The position numbers and the translations under genes are program-made. Below the pieces are notes generated by a model that was not told the origin of the DNA, searched no databases, and saw nothing but the letters and a program-made list of their open reading frames with translations. A DNA stretch of 64,000 bases from JAZKDW01 sp040387375. Its GTDB lineage: Bacteria; Pseudomonadota; Gammaproteobacteria; Burkholderiales; Burkholderiaceae_D. This document shows positions 15,544 to 24,598 of this stretch, piece by piece; the stretch's first letter is position 1, and every line of letters begins with the position of its first letter. The stretch covers positions 1 through 64,000 of the forward strand of contig JAZKDW010000015.1 of assembly GCA_040387375.1 (NCBI GenBank), in the 5' to 3' direction.

Positions 15544-16656
15544 ATGTCCAAGCTGACAACCCCAAGCACCGATCTTTTCGAACCATTCCAGTTCGGCCCT
15601 TACCTGTTGAGCAACCGCATTGTGATGGCGCCGCTGACACGCAGCCGCGCGCAGAAAGGCGATATCCCCAGCCAGTTCGCCGCCGAATATTATGAACAGC
15701 GCGCCAGCGCCGGCCTGATCATTGCCGAAGCGACGCAAATATCACCCCAGGGCAAAGGCTACGCCTACACCCCGGGCATTTATAACGACGCACAGGTTGA
15801 AGGCTGGAAAACCATCACCGCCGGCGTGCATGACAAAGGCGGCCGCATCTTCCTGCAGTTATGGCATGTGGGCCGCATTTCCCATCCTGCGCTGCAGCCG
15901 GATGGCGCCTTGCCGGTTGCACCGTCGGCCATCAGGCCGGAGGGCAATGCATTTACCGAAGAAGGTTTTGTGCCGTACGTCACGCCGCGCGCCCTCGAGA
16001 CCAGCGAAATCCCCGGCATCATCGAGCAATACCGCAACGCCGCCCGCCATGCGCTTGCGGCCGGTTTTGATGGTGTCGAGGTCCATGCCGCCAACGGTTA
16101 CCTGATCGACCAGTTTTTACGCGACAGCACCAATCATCGCACCGATGTGTATGGCGGCTCGCTCGAAAACCGCACCCGCCTGTTGCTCGAAGTGACCGAA
16201 GCCGTGGTTGCGATCTGGGGAGCTGACCGCGTGGGCGTGCGCCTGTCGCCGATCAGCCCGGCCAACGACATCGCCGATAGCGATCCGGCAACACTTTTTA
16301 CCCATGTTGTCGGGCAGCTGAACCGCTTCGGCCTGCTTTATCTGCATCTGGTCGAAGGCGCCACCGGCGGACCGCGCCAGGTTGACAACGGTTTTGACCT
16401 GCAGATCCTGCGGCGCCTGTTCAAGGGCATCTACATCGCCAACAATGGTTATGACCGCGATCTGGCGATCAAGGCGCGCGAGCAAGGACTGGCTGACCTG
16501 ATTGCCTTCGGACGCCCGTTCATTTCGAATCCGGACCTGGTCGATCGGCTGCAACTGGCGGCGCCGCTGAATGCGCTGGACCCGGCCACGCTGTATGGCG
16601 GCGGCGCAAAGGGATATGTCGATTATCCGGTCCTTGCGGACAAATTGGTCGCTTAG
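15544..16656 (+). CDS. nemA: Alkene reductase, old yellow enzyme family
   Basis: FMN-dependent ene-reductase of 370 residues, close in length and sequence to NemA (N-ethylmaleimide reductase). Visible motifs: SNRIVMAPLTRSRA at the FMN site, LQLWHVGRISHP, EVHAANGYLIDQFLRD with the active-site His-Asn pair, and YGGSLENRTRLLLEV. It reduces activated C=C bonds of maleimides, enones and nitro compounds using NAD(P)H. AAAGGAAAATC precedes the ATG. Probably cotranscribed with the upstream pseudo-hydrolase and controlled by the divergent LysR regulator. Confidence 0.9.
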   Translation: MSKLTTPSTDLFEPFQFGPYLLSNRIVMAPLTRSRAQKGDIPSQFAAEYYEQRASAGLIIAEATQISPQGKGYAYTPGIYNDAQVEGWKTITAGVHDKGGRIFLQLWHVGRISHPALQPDGALPVAPSAIRPEGNAFTEEGFVPYVTPRALETSEIPGIIEQYRNAARHALAAGFDGVEVHAANGYLIDQFLRDSTNHRTDVYGGSLENRTRLLLEVTEAVVAIWGADRVGVRLSPISPANDIADSDPATLFTHVVGQLNRFGLLYLHLVEGATGGPRQVDNGFDLQILRRLFKGIYIANNGYDRDLAIKAREQGLADLIAFGRPFISNPDLVDRLQLAAPLNALDPATLYGGGAKGYVDYPVLADKLVA

Positions 16657-16662
16657 TAAAGT

Positions 16663-16698
16663 AAAAAATCGTCGGCCTGAAGCATGCATGCCGACGAT
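16663..16698. terminator. Hairpin behind nemA
   Basis: ATCGTCGGC (16668-16676) pairs with GCCGACGAT (16690-16698) over a 13-base loop, 9 bp perfect, starting 12 bases behind the nemA stop. On the plus strand only CGTATTATT follows; on the minus strand a T-run follows (A-run at 16663-16668). It may stop transcription in both directions. Confidence 0.5.
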
Positions 16699-16840
16699 CG
16701 TATTATTGCGCGGGCCAAAAATGGTGGACAATATGGCGAAAGCACGGACTGGCGACGCCAGTCCGCAAGCAACATGACAAGACTGCCCGTGCAAACAGGT
16801 ATATTTTTAACATCATTGAACTGACCATACCCGAACCGCC

Positions 16841-17497
16841 ATGCGTGAGCAACCAAGTACCAGCGCCGATTCATCAACTGACGATGAACTGGCATTCATC
16901 AGCGCCTGCGCGCTGCCGACGCCGTGGGCGACATTCGAGCTGCACGCGTTTGCAGAACCTTCCGGCAAGGAGCACCTGGCATTGACGCTCGGTGATGTCA
17001 GCGACGGCGCGCCGGTGCTGGCGCGTGTGCATTCCGAATGCCTGACCGGCGATGCGCTGTTCAGCCAGCGCTGCGATTGCGGCGCGCAACTGGAAAACGC
17101 AATGCAGAAAATTGCCAGGGAAGGACGTGGCGTACTGCTCTATTTGCGGCAGGAGGGCCGCGGCATCGGCCTGATCAACAAGGTCCGCGCCTATCGCCTG
17201 CAGGACGCCGGCGCCGACACCGTCGAAGCCAACCACGAACTCGGGTTCGATGCCGACCAGCGCAACTACAGCGTGTGCCGGCCGATGCTGAGCCACCTCG
17301 GGATCACGAAGCTGATGCTGATGACAAATAATCCACGCAAGGTCGATGCGCTGGAAAAAGATGGCGTGACAGTGGTGGAACGTATACCGCTGGTCGTCAA
17401 TCGCAATCCGTTCAACCAGCGCTACCTTAATACCAAGGGCGCCAAGCTCGGACACTTTATCGTGAACGACATGGCCGGTCTGGACGAGCCGGTCTGA
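16841..17497 (+). CDS. ribA: GTP cyclohydrolase II
   Basis: First enzyme of riboflavin synthesis, opening GTP to 2,5-diamino-6-ribosylamino-pyrimidinone phosphate. The protein has 218 residues, the normal size of stand-alone RibA. Zinc ligands are Cys67, Cys78 and Cys80 (HSECLTGD, SQRCDCG). The catalytic RQEGRGIGL and the GTP-binding YSVCRPMLSHLGI and LMTNNPRKV segments are present. It lies between nemA, which needs FMN, and a pirin gene; no FMN riboswitch is evident upstream. It is not fused to RibB. Confidence 0.92.
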   Translation: MREQPSTSADSSTDDELAFISACALPTPWATFELHAFAEPSGKEHLALTLGDVSDGAPVLARVHSECLTGDALFSQRCDCGAQLENAMQKIAREGRGVLLYLRQEGRGIGLINKVRAYRLQDAGADTVEANHELGFDADQRNYSVCRPMLSHLGITKLMLMTNNPRKVDALEKDGVTVVERIPLVVNRNPFNQRYLNTKGAKLGHFIVNDMAGLDEPV

Positions 17498-17537
17498 CTT
17501 GCCGGCTGCGCGCAGCACAAATCACAAGGAGTTAAAC

Positions 17538-18416
17538 ATGACATCATCCCTGCGGAACGAGGCTGTGACCAGCCCGCGCGCGGTAGAACATCTGGTGGCC
17601 GGACAGGCCACCTCCGACGGTGACGGCGTCAAGCTGACCCGGGTACTGACGCAGCCGCTGCAACGGCGGCTCGACCCGTTCCTGATGCTCGACGCGTTCG
17701 GCACCGATAACCCGGAAGATTACATCGGCGGTTTTCCGAACCATCCGCACCGCGGTTTTGAAACCGTGACCTACATGATCGCCGGCCGCATGCGCCATCG
17801 CGACAGCGCCGGCAACGAAGGGCTGCTGCAGAACGGCGGTGCGCAGTGGATGACGGCGGGACGCGGCGTGGTGCACTCGGAATTGCCGGAACAGGAAGAC
17901 GGACGCATGGAAGGTTTCCAGCTATGGCTGAACCTGGCGGCGAAAGACAAGATGTGCACACCGTGGTACCGCGACATGCAGAGCGCGGATATCCCGGAGT
18001 TCACCACACCCGAAGGTGTTACCGCACGCATCATCGCCGGCGCCAGCCACGGCGTGACCGGCGCGATGCAGCGCGAGACCACGCTGCCCCTGTATCTGGA
18101 CCTGCATTTTGAAGACGGCGCGCAGTTTTCGCAAAGCCTGCCCGCCACGCACAATGCGTTTGTGTATGTGTATCGCGGCGCGCTGCAGATCGGCGACACC
18201 AGCGTGCCCGAACAGCGCATGGCGATCCTCGCCAATGCGGAAGGCAGCGATGGTGTGGTGCTGCGTGCGGCTGGTGCGACGCGCGCCTTGCTGATCGCCG
18301 GCCAGCCGCTGGGCGAACCGATCGCCCAGCACGGTCCGTTCGTGATGAACACGAAGGCGGAACTGTACCAGGCGGTGGAGGATTTCCAGGCCGGCCGTTT
18401 TACTGCGCCAGCCTGA
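17538..18416 (+). CDS. Pirin family protein
   Basis: Two-cupin protein of 292 residues. The metal site motif FPNHPHRGFETVTYMIAG with MRHRDSAGNEG is in the N-terminal cupin, with AGRGVVHSELPEQ following. The C-terminal cupin begins near LPLYLDLHFEDGAQF. Bacterial pirins bind iron and some act as quercetin 2,3-dioxygenases; others affect redox metabolism. The true role is unknown. AAGGAG lies 9 bases before the ATG at 17538, which is why this start is chosen over 17499. It follows ribA by 40 bases in the same direction. Confidence 0.87.
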   Translation: MTSSLRNEAVTSPRAVEHLVAGQATSDGDGVKLTRVLTQPLQRRLDPFLMLDAFGTDNPEDYIGGFPNHPHRGFETVTYMIAGRMRHRDSAGNEGLLQNGGAQWMTAGRGVVHSELPEQEDGRMEGFQLWLNLAAKDKMCTPWYRDMQSADIPEFTTPEGVTARIIAGASHGVTGAMQRETTLPLYLDLHFEDGAQFSQSLPATHNAFVYVYRGALQIGDTSVPEQRMAILANAEGSDGVVLRAAGATRALLIAGQPLGEPIAQHGPFVMNTKAELYQAVEDFQAGRFTAPA

Positions 18417-18464
18417 CCTTGCATGAGCGCGTCGCGCTCATGCGGCTGACTCATGCGGCTGACT

Positions 18465-19235
18465 TCAGCCCGCGAGCAAGGCGCCGCAATCCGGCGCTAC
18501 CGGCGCCAGGCCAAGCAGATCGAGCATGCGCCGTGTGGTGCACACCGAGGTTGATGTCACCGGCTTGCCGAGCATGTCCTGCGCCGCCTGGATCGCCGGC
18601 AGCGACTGCATCTGCACACACGCCGACAACACGACCGCATCGACATTGGCGAGCGACAGGCGCTTGACGTCTTCCAGCAGGCGCAGCGGATCGCGGCGTC
18701 CCACTTCCAGGTTGTCTTCGATTGAAAAATTCAGGCGATCCAGCACTTCGATGCCTTCGCTTTCGATGTACTCGACCACTTTTTTCGTCAGCGCATCGGT
18801 GTACGGCGCCATCAACGCAACTTTCTTCGCACCCAGTAACTTCAGGCCGTCGATCAGCGCGCCGGCCGAGGTCATCACCTTGGATTCGCCACCGGCCTCG
18901 GCGACAATCTGCCGGTATTGCGCTTCGGTCTCGCGGTGGTAACCAGGGCCCTGCGCCATGATCGCCACCAGGCAAGCGGTGCTCATCACGTCGACCCTGG
19001 CGTCCGCCAGTTCAGCCGCGCAGCGCAGGCCTTCCTTGTTCATCGCAAGCAGTTGCTCGGGTGTGACGCGATGCATGCGCATGCGTGACGAGTGAAAAGA
19101 AAATCGGTCCGGAAGCATCAGCTCGCGCGCGCGCAGCATCGCCGGTATTTCGGTTTCCATGGTGGTGTTGGAGCTCGGCACGATCTGGCCGATACGGAAG
19201 GGGCGTACGTTGGAGTAGCGTGGTGTGCTTGTCAT
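18465..19235 (-). CDS. Maleate cis-trans isomerase (Asp/Glu racemase family)
   Basis: Protein of 256 residues. Two conserved cysteines stand at the expected places: Cys88 (STACLVAIMAQG) and Cys206 (LSACVQMQS). PSSNTTMETEIPAM near the N-terminus is the substrate-binding segment of maleate isomerases and arylmalonate decarboxylases. Maleate isomerase turns maleate into fumarate without a cofactor and ends gentisate or nicotinate routes that release maleate. It is the last gene of the operon 18465-25876, 7 bases behind the thioesterase gene. An arylmalonate decarboxylase-like activity is the main alternative, but two Cys favour the isomerase. Confidence 0.8.
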   Translation of the reverse strand: MTSTPRYSNVRPFRIGQIVPSSNTTMETEIPAMLRARELMLPDRFSFHSSRMRMHRVTPEQLLAMNKEGLRCAAELADARVDVMSTACLVAIMAQGPGYHRETEAQYRQIVAEAGGESKVMTSAGALIDGLKLLGAKKVALMAPYTDALTKKVVEYIESEGIEVLDRLNFSIEDNLEVGRRDPLRLLEDVKRLSLANVDAVVLSACVQMQSLPAIQAAQDMLGKPVTSTSVCTTRRMLDLLGLAPVAPDCGALLAG

Positions 19236-19242
19236 GTCAGTC

Positions 19243-19740
19243 TCATTTTACTGTTGTGGCGTCGATCCCGGATGATGCCACATGCGCGTTCAGTCGTGTG
19301 CGCAGTGCCGGGGGAATGGCGGTGGCGCGGGCGTCGGCCCGCTCGCCGCCGCGGTTGATGCAGACCGGCGAAAAGCGGCCGGTAAACGCGATCGGGCCAT
19401 CACAGCGCGTCGCGGTGACATCGATATCCCATGAACTGCCGCCAATGCGGCCGACCGTCACGGCGATGTCGAATTCATCTTCCGGCCACAAGGCATGGCG
19501 GAAATCGAGATGCATGCCGCGGCAAGGGGTATCGACGCCCAGCGCAGCGACCATGTCGTGATATCGCCCGTCGTGGGAATCCGCTGCGAGCTCGGAGAAA
19601 AACAACATGACGGCGCCCATCAGGTAGTCGGTGAAGCGCCCGGTGTAGACCACACCGGCGGGATCACAATCGCCCCAGCGCACATGGCGGCGGACGATGA
19701 AAGGCTGGCGCGAGATGACGGTTTCGATGCTGTTCATCAT
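19243..19740 (-). CDS. 4-hydroxybenzoyl-CoA thioesterase-like hotdog protein
   Basis: Hotdog-fold thioesterase of 165 residues. VRWGDCDPAGVVYTGRFTDY is the 4HBT active-site segment with the catalytic Asp. It should release CoA from an aromatic acyl-CoA made by the upstream ligase and oxidised by the monooxygenase. The ATG at 19740 overlaps the monooxygenase stop as ATGA, so translation is coupled. An open frame upstream to 19902 lies inside the monooxygenase gene and is not used. Confidence 0.82.
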   Translation of the reverse strand: MMNSIETVISRQPFIVRRHVRWGDCDPAGVVYTGRFTDYLMGAVMLFFSELAADSHDGRYHDMVAALGVDTPCRGMHLDFRHALWPEDEFDIAVTVGRIGGSSWDIDVTATRCDGPIAFTGRFSPVCINRGGERADARATAIPPALRTRLNAHVASSGIDATTVK

Positions 19741-20906
19741 GGCGCGTCCGACACCGTTTCCGCAGCTGCCTGGCGCGCGCGCTGCACATCCACCATTTCC
19801 ATGAACTGCGGAAACTGCTTGCGCATGCGTTCGTCGTTGATGCGGCCGGTGCGTGTCATGAACGCATACACAAAGTCGAGCGGCTCGAACATCTCCATCC
19901 ATTCGGCGATACGTTCATACCAGTCGAAGCTGCGTTCGGCGGCGTCCAGCAGCTTGGCTTTTTCGGGGCGGCGCTGCGTCTCGAAGGCGGCAAGCGCGGC
20001 GGGAACGCTGTCGCGGTGCCGCGCCAGCGCATCGGCCAGCACGATCGCATCTTCCATCGCGATGCGTGTGCCCGAGCCGATCGAGAAATGGGCGCTGGCG
20101 AGCGCATCGCCGATCAGCACCCGCTTGCCGACCGACCAGTGCCTGTTCTGCACCACCGGGAACTGGCGCCAGGCCGACTTGTTGGAAATCAGGGGCATGT
20201 TCCGCAGTTCGGGCGCGAAGATGCGCTCGAACAGATGCTGGCGCTCGTCATCGCTCATCACATCGAGTCCGCAGCGGGTCCAGGTGCCCGCATCACACTC
20301 GCCGACGAAGGTGCTCATGTTGTCGTCGTAAGGGTAATAATGGGCGATGTAATAACCGCCTTCGAATTCGCGGAATACCAGGGCCGGAATGTCGAAGCGG
20401 CGCTGCGTTCCATACCAGGCGAAACGATTGTTCAGGAAGCGGCGTGTGGTGCCGAATTCGGCTTCACGTTCACGCCGCACCAGCGAGTTGGCGCCGTCGG
20501 CGCCGACAATCAGGTCGGCATCTTCCAGCACATCCGTGGACGGCAGCGGGATGCCGAAACGCAGCGTCACACCGGCTGCGCGGCACTGTCCTTGCAGGAT
20601 TTCAAGCAGCTTCAGACGCGCGATGGCGCCACCGCGGTCATCGCGCGCAACACAGATCGGCGTGTCGCGCTGCACGATGTCCTGCGCATAGTTGAAATGC
20701 ATGGCTGCGGTGAGCGCGTCGCACGAAGGCTGGTCCGCTTCGGCCAGCCGGTTCAGTCCCGAGTCGGCCATGACAACACCAAAACCGAAGGTCGCATCGG
20801 CGGCGTTCTGTTCATGCACCACCACTTCGGCATCGGCCAGGCGTTTCTTGATCAGCAAGGCGAGATACAGTCCGCTCGGCCCGCCGCCGACAATCGCAAT
20901 TTTCAT
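19737..20906 (-). CDS. FAD-dependent monooxygenase, salicylyl-CoA 5-hydroxylase type
   Basis: Flavoprotein of 389 residues. IVGGGPSGLYLALLIKKR binds the ADP part of FAD, ATFGFGVVMAD follows as in salicylyl-CoA 5-hydroxylase (SdgC) and 2-aminobenzoyl-CoA monooxygenase, and VLIGDALASAHFSIGSGTRI is the second FAD motif. This branch hydroxylates CoA-activated aromatic acids rather than free acids, which fits the ligase and thioesterase in the same operon. The start overlaps the stop of the 92-residue protein as ATGA, and its own stop overlaps the thioesterase start. The exact substrate (salicylyl-CoA, anthraniloyl-CoA or a relative) is inferred from family only. Confidence 0.8.
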   Translation of the reverse strand: MKIAIVGGGPSGLYLALLIKKRLADAEVVVHEQNAADATFGFGVVMADSGLNRLAEADQPSCDALTAAMHFNYAQDIVQRDTPICVARDDRGGAIARLKLLEILQGQCRAAGVTLRFGIPLPSTDVLEDADLIVGADGANSLVRREREAEFGTTRRFLNNRFAWYGTQRRFDIPALVFREFEGGYYIAHYYPYDDNMSTFVGECDAGTWTRCGLDVMSDDERQHLFERIFAPELRNMPLISNKSAWRQFPVVQNRHWSVGKRVLIGDALASAHFSIGSGTRIAMEDAIVLADALARHRDSVPAALAAFETQRRPEKAKLLDAAERSFDWYERIAEWMEMFEPLDFVYAFMTRTGRINDERMRKQFPQFMEMVDVQRARQAAAETVSDAP

Positions 20907-21181
20907 GATGACACTCCGCTTTGCGCGGCGCCGGTCTCGCTGACGATCAGCAACTCGTCGTTGTCGAAATGCGCAATGCGGCCGCGAAATCCGCCGGTCA
21001 GCGCGCCATGCCAGACGGCCGGTTTAAAACCAAGCGCACGGCGCCCGAAGCGCAACTCGGTTTCCGATTCGATGCGGTAATAATCGTGCTGCGGACCCAG
21101 CACACTCACGCCAGCCTGATTGCGCGCCGCCGCCACCAGCGGCAGGAACTCCGGCACATCCAGTACGAAGATCCTGACCAT
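20903..21181 (-). CDS. Small hypothetical protein of the aromatic operon
   Basis: Protein of 92 residues (MVRIFVLDVPEFLPLVAAAR, QHDYYRIESETELRFGRRAL, LKPAVWHGALTGGF-like stretch, FDNDELLIVSE). No signal peptide or membrane segment. Its start shares one base with the stop of the VOC gene (TAATG) and its stop overlaps the monooxygenase start (ATGA), so it is locked into the operon and almost certainly translated. I do not recognise the family. It could be an accessory subunit of the VOC enzyme or of the monooxygenase. Confidence 0.75.
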   Translation of the reverse strand: MVRIFVLDVPEFLPLVAAARNQAGVSVLGPQHDYYRIESETELRFGRRALGFKPAVWHGALTGGFRGRIAHFDNDELLIVSETGAAQSGVSS

Positions 21182-21798
21182 TACGCCACCTCCATCAGTG
21201 TTTCGAGCCGTGCGGCCTTGGCATGCCATACCTGATCGATATGCCTGAACGGCTGCCCTTGTTTGTCCGCATCTTCCAGCGCTATTGCAGTCTCGATAGT
21301 GTATTCGGCATCGGCGGCATCGCGCGCATCCATGGGCCGCAGCGGAATGGTGATCTCGACCATGTAGCCGTTGGGATCGGAGACATAAATCGACTCGATG
21401 ATTTCATGCCGCACCTGATAATGGACTTTCACGCCTTTCTCTTCGAAGCGCCGGCGCCACGCGGCAAGCGCGGCCGCGTCTTTCACCTGCCACGACGTGT
21501 GTGTGGCGCGGTACTGATAGTCATCGCGATCGGCCAGGTACTCCGGACGCTCGGTGCCGATGTAGTAAAAAAAGGCGATGGTGCTGCCGTTGCCGCTGTC
21601 GAAAAAGAAGTGCAGGAAATCCGCATGTTCTTCCGGCCCCCAGCCGCGTGCGGAGATCGCATGCACCAGCGGCAGGCCCATGGCGTCGCGGTAGAATTCG
21701 ACCGTCTCGCGCAGCTTCCAGGTCGGACGGGCGGTGTGATGCACACCACCCAGTTCAAGGCGGTCGGATGGTTCAGTGGCGATTGTTGTTGAAGTCAT
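21181..21798 (-). CDS. VOC-family metalloprotein, extradiol dioxygenase/glyoxalase type
   Basis: Protein of 205 residues with one VOC module pair. Candidate metal ligands are in LGGVHHTARPTWKL, ATHTSWQVKD and DPNGYMVEITIPL (His, His, Glu), and FYRDAMGLPLVHAI is the typical first hairpin. In this operon it is the only visible candidate for aromatic ring cleavage, since no cupin gentisate dioxygenase gene is present. The start at 21798 (MTSTTIATEP) has GGAG eight bases upstream and is chosen over 21822. Alternatives are isomerase or resistance-type VOC proteins. Confidence 0.75.
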   Translation of the reverse strand: MTSTTIATEPSDRLELGGVHHTARPTWKLRETVEFYRDAMGLPLVHAISARGWGPEEHADFLHFFFDSGNGSTIAFFYYIGTERPEYLADRDDYQYRATHTSWQVKDAAALAAWRRRFEEKGVKVHYQVRHEIIESIYVSDPNGYMVEITIPLRPMDARDAADAEYTIETAIALEDADKQGQPFRHIDQVWHAKAARLETLMEVA

Positions 21799-21822
21799 TC
21801 TGTTCTCCGTAAAAGGAATCAA

Positions 21823-23526
21823 TCATTGCGCGGCCGGGCCGCCCGATTCAGCGGCGATGCGCTCGGCTATCATCTGCTTCAGGGCGGGTTTGGAAAGCTT
21901 GCCCGAAATCGTCATCGGAAATTCCTTGACGATCTCGACCCGTTCCGGCCACTTGAAGCTGGCCATGCCATACGTTTTGAGAAATGCGCCCAGGCTGGCG
22001 ACGTCCGGCGCCGGCATGTCCGGCCGCAGTACCAGGAAGGCGCAGGCGCGCTCGCCGTAGATCCGGTCCGGCATGCCGACCACCGCCGATGCGGCCACCG
22101 ATGGATGGGCATTGCAGCCCCATTCCACTTCCTCGCAATTGATCTTTTCGCCGCCGCGGTCGATGACGTCCTTGGTGCGGCCCTTGAAGATGTAATACGA
22201 CTGCCCATCGACTTCGATCTCTTCCATCAGGTCGCCCGAACGGTACCAGCCATCGCTGGTAAAGGCATCGCGATTGCGCTCGGCGGCGTCGTAATAACCA
22301 TGGATCGTGTAAGGACCCCTGAAGATGCATTCACCCGTTTCACCACGCACGACGTCTTGCTCGGTGCCCGGCTTGACGATGCGCACCTGGTCGAAGGGGG
22401 ATACCGGACGGCCGACGCAAATGTCCTGCACTTGCTGCGGATCTTGCGGGCGGGTGTACATGATCACACCTTCAGTCATGCCGAAGATATGCATCACCGG
22501 GGCGCCGGTAAGTTTGCGCAACGGCGCGGCGCCGCCCATGCTGACGATGGTGCGGGCCGAGGCAAAATCGATGCGGCCGGCCGCGCGCGCAGCTTCCAGC
22601 TTTGCCAGCAGCGGCCCGAGGATGATCCAGGTCGGACGATGGCGGGCCATGATATCGGTAATCGTCGCTTCCTCGATATTCGGCGCTACCGCGACGCGAG
22701 CGCCTTCCAGCAGCATCGGGCCGAAACAGCACACCATGTTCAGGTTGTGCATGAACGGCATCGGAATGAACAGCGTGTCATCCGCCGTGAAGCTGTTCCA
22801 GGCCGCGACCGCCCGCATGTTGTACAGGTAGTCGTTATGGAAGCGCGGAATGATCTTCGGTACGCCGGTGGTGCCGCCGGAGAGCTGGAACACACACACC
22901 TGGAACGGATCGCGCGGCAAGCTCGCCAGCAGCGCGCGCGCCGCCGCCGGATCCTCGGCGGCGATCAGGTCCGGCAGCGCCAGCGCCTTGCCGCGGGCCG
23001 GACCGCGCAGTTGCACGATATGTGTGAGGCTGGGCACCTCGCGCTGCATTTTTTCGGCAAACGCGACATCATCGAACTTGACCGCACCGTGGACCAGGTG
23101 CAGTTTCGCTTCCGCATGTGCGGCCAGATAGCCGATTTCCTGTTCCCGGTGCGCGGCCAGCGTGCACACCGGGATCAGGCCCGCTTTCCAGCAGGCGAAC
23201 AGGCAGATCAATGACTCGTTGCAATTCGCCACCTGGAACATCACACGATCCAGCGGTGCCAGGCCCAGATGCAGGAATGCCGCGGCCGCACGATCGGTCA
23301 GCACATCAAGTTCGGCATAGGTCAGGTTGCCCTCCGGTCCGACCAGCGCATCGCGGCTGGCGTGCGTTCGCCACGCGCGTACGAATGCTTCGGGCACGGT
23401 ATCAAAACCGAGCGCGCCGGCCTCGACGTAGCGCTGCAGCTCGGCTGGCGGCGGATAGACCACACCGGGCATCGGCGTCGTGACACCGATGCGCCGGGGA
23501 TCGCCATTCATGGGGAACTGGCTCAT
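21823..23526 (-). CDS. AMP-forming aromatic acid ligase (salicylate/2,3-dihydroxybenzoate-AMP ligase-like)
   Basis: Adenylate-forming enzyme of 567 residues. Motifs: QLSGGTTGVPKIIPRFHNDY (phosphate loop), IFGMTEGVIMYTRPQD, GWYRSGDLMEEIEVDGQSYY, FKGRTKDVIDRGGEKINCEE (hinge), and the C-terminal catalytic Lys in TISGKLSKPALK. The branch is that of EntE, DhbE and the salicylate ligase SdgA, which activate hydroxybenzoates. It should form the acyl-CoA (or acyl-AMP) used by the downstream hydroxylase. It lies 24 bases upstream of the VOC gene and 10 bases behind the Bug gene. Confidence 0.85.
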   Translation of the reverse strand: MSQFPMNGDPRRIGVTTPMPGVVYPPPAELQRYVEAGALGFDTVPEAFVRAWRTHASRDALVGPEGNLTYAELDVLTDRAAAAFLHLGLAPLDRVMFQVANCNESLICLFACWKAGLIPVCTLAAHREQEIGYLAAHAEAKLHLVHGAVKFDDVAFAEKMQREVPSLTHIVQLRGPARGKALALPDLIAAEDPAAARALLASLPRDPFQVCVFQLSGGTTGVPKIIPRFHNDYLYNMRAVAAWNSFTADDTLFIPMPFMHNLNMVCCFGPMLLEGARVAVAPNIEEATITDIMARHRPTWIILGPLLAKLEAARAAGRIDFASARTIVSMGGAAPLRKLTGAPVMHIFGMTEGVIMYTRPQDPQQVQDICVGRPVSPFDQVRIVKPGTEQDVVRGETGECIFRGPYTIHGYYDAAERNRDAFTSDGWYRSGDLMEEIEVDGQSYYIFKGRTKDVIDRGGEKINCEEVEWGCNAHPSVAASAVVGMPDRIYGERACAFLVLRPDMPAPDVASLGAFLKTYGMASFKWPERVEIVKEFPMTISGKLSKPALKQMIAERIAAESGGPAAQ

Positions 23527-23536
23527 GTCGGTTACC

Positions 23537-24523
23537 TTATTGCGGGTGAATGTTTGCTTGCTTCAGGACGCGCATCCACATCGTCTTTTCTCCATGCACA
23601 AACGCGCTTGCCGCGGCGAGGTTGCCTGGCTTCGGGTAGGTGCCGAACTCGCGCAGCTTGGCGACCACGTCAGGCATTGCCAGCACACGATTGACATCCT
23701 CATTGATGCGGGTGGCGATCGGTTTTGGCAAGCCGGCCGGCGCCATGATGGCGAACCAGCCGAGCACGGTCAACCCGGGCACGGTGTCCTTTGCGAGGGG
23801 AATGCCTTCGAGGCCGGGCAGCACCTGGTCGGCGAAAACCGCAATCGGCTTCACCCGATTGGCGCGGATCATTTGCAGCAGGGGGGCGACGCCATCGATG
23901 TAATAGGCGGTGTCGCCCTTGATGGTCGCCTGCAGGCCGGGGCCGGAATTGGCAAAGGGGACATTCAGGAATTTTGCGCCAGTCTGCTGGCCGAGCAACT
24001 CCATTGCCAGATGCGGGAACGTGGTGCGCCCGGGATTGCCGACTGCGAATTTATCCGGGCTCTCCTTTGCCAGGCGCAAGGCGTCGGCAAGTGAAGCGGC
24101 CGGCACATCGATGTTGGCGACGATGCCCATCGGCGTGTAGGCAACCACGGCAAGCGAGTCGAAATCGCGTTCAGCATCATATTTGGCGCTGAGGAAAGTG
24201 TAAGGCGTCACCACCACTGCCGATCCATTGGCGAACACGAGTGAATAGCCATCCGCCGTCGAATTGCGTACGTTGTCCATCGCGATCATGCCGCTTGCGC
24301 CGGGCCGGTTGTCGACGATCACCGTCTGCCCCCACATCGCACCCAGCTTCTCGCCTACGATACGGGCGATGATGTCCGGTGCGGAGCCAGGCCCGATCGG
24401 GACCACCATGCGCACCGGCCTGGTTGGCCACGGCGCCGCCGCAGTCTGGGCCAGGGCTGGCATAACCGCAGTGAGCGCCAGTGCCGCCGCCAGTGTGCGG
24501 CCGAAAGTCAGGAATTGTTTCAT
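23537..24523 (-). CDS. Bug/TctC-family substrate-binding protein of the aromatic operon
   Basis: Periplasmic binding protein of 328 residues with a signal peptide (FGRTLAAALALTAVMPALAQ). The mature part begins WPTRPVRMVVPIGPGSAPDI, the Bug signature, and has DNRPGASGMIAMDNV as second binding loop. Its place inside an aromatic catabolic operon suggests that it binds the aromatic acid or a breakdown product. No TctA/TctB genes accompany it, so it must work with a transporter encoded elsewhere or in signalling. It differs clearly from the Bug protein at 300-1265. Confidence 0.87.
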   Translation of the reverse strand: MKQFLTFGRTLAAALALTAVMPALAQTAAAPWPTRPVRMVVPIGPGSAPDIIARIVGEKLGAMWGQTVIVDNRPGASGMIAMDNVRNSTADGYSLVFANGSAVVVTPYTFLSAKYDAERDFDSLAVVAYTPMGIVANIDVPAASLADALRLAKESPDKFAVGNPGRTTFPHLAMELLGQQTGAKFLNVPFANSGPGLQATIKGDTAYYIDGVAPLLQMIRANRVKPIAVFADQVLPGLEGIPLAKDTVPGLTVLGWFAIMAPAGLPKPIATRINEDVNRVLAMPDVVAKLREFGTYPKPGNLAAASAFVHGEKTMWMRVLKQANIHPQ

Positions 24524-24598
24524 TGCAGTGTCTCCTCTTTGTAATTGTGACAGTGTTGCGGCCGTTTTTTGGTAAATCTCTTGCGTATGGCTTTCTGT

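Noticed and set aside
21826..23214. Plus-strand frame of 462 codons
   Set aside because: Antisense to the AMP ligase gene; no recognisable domain.
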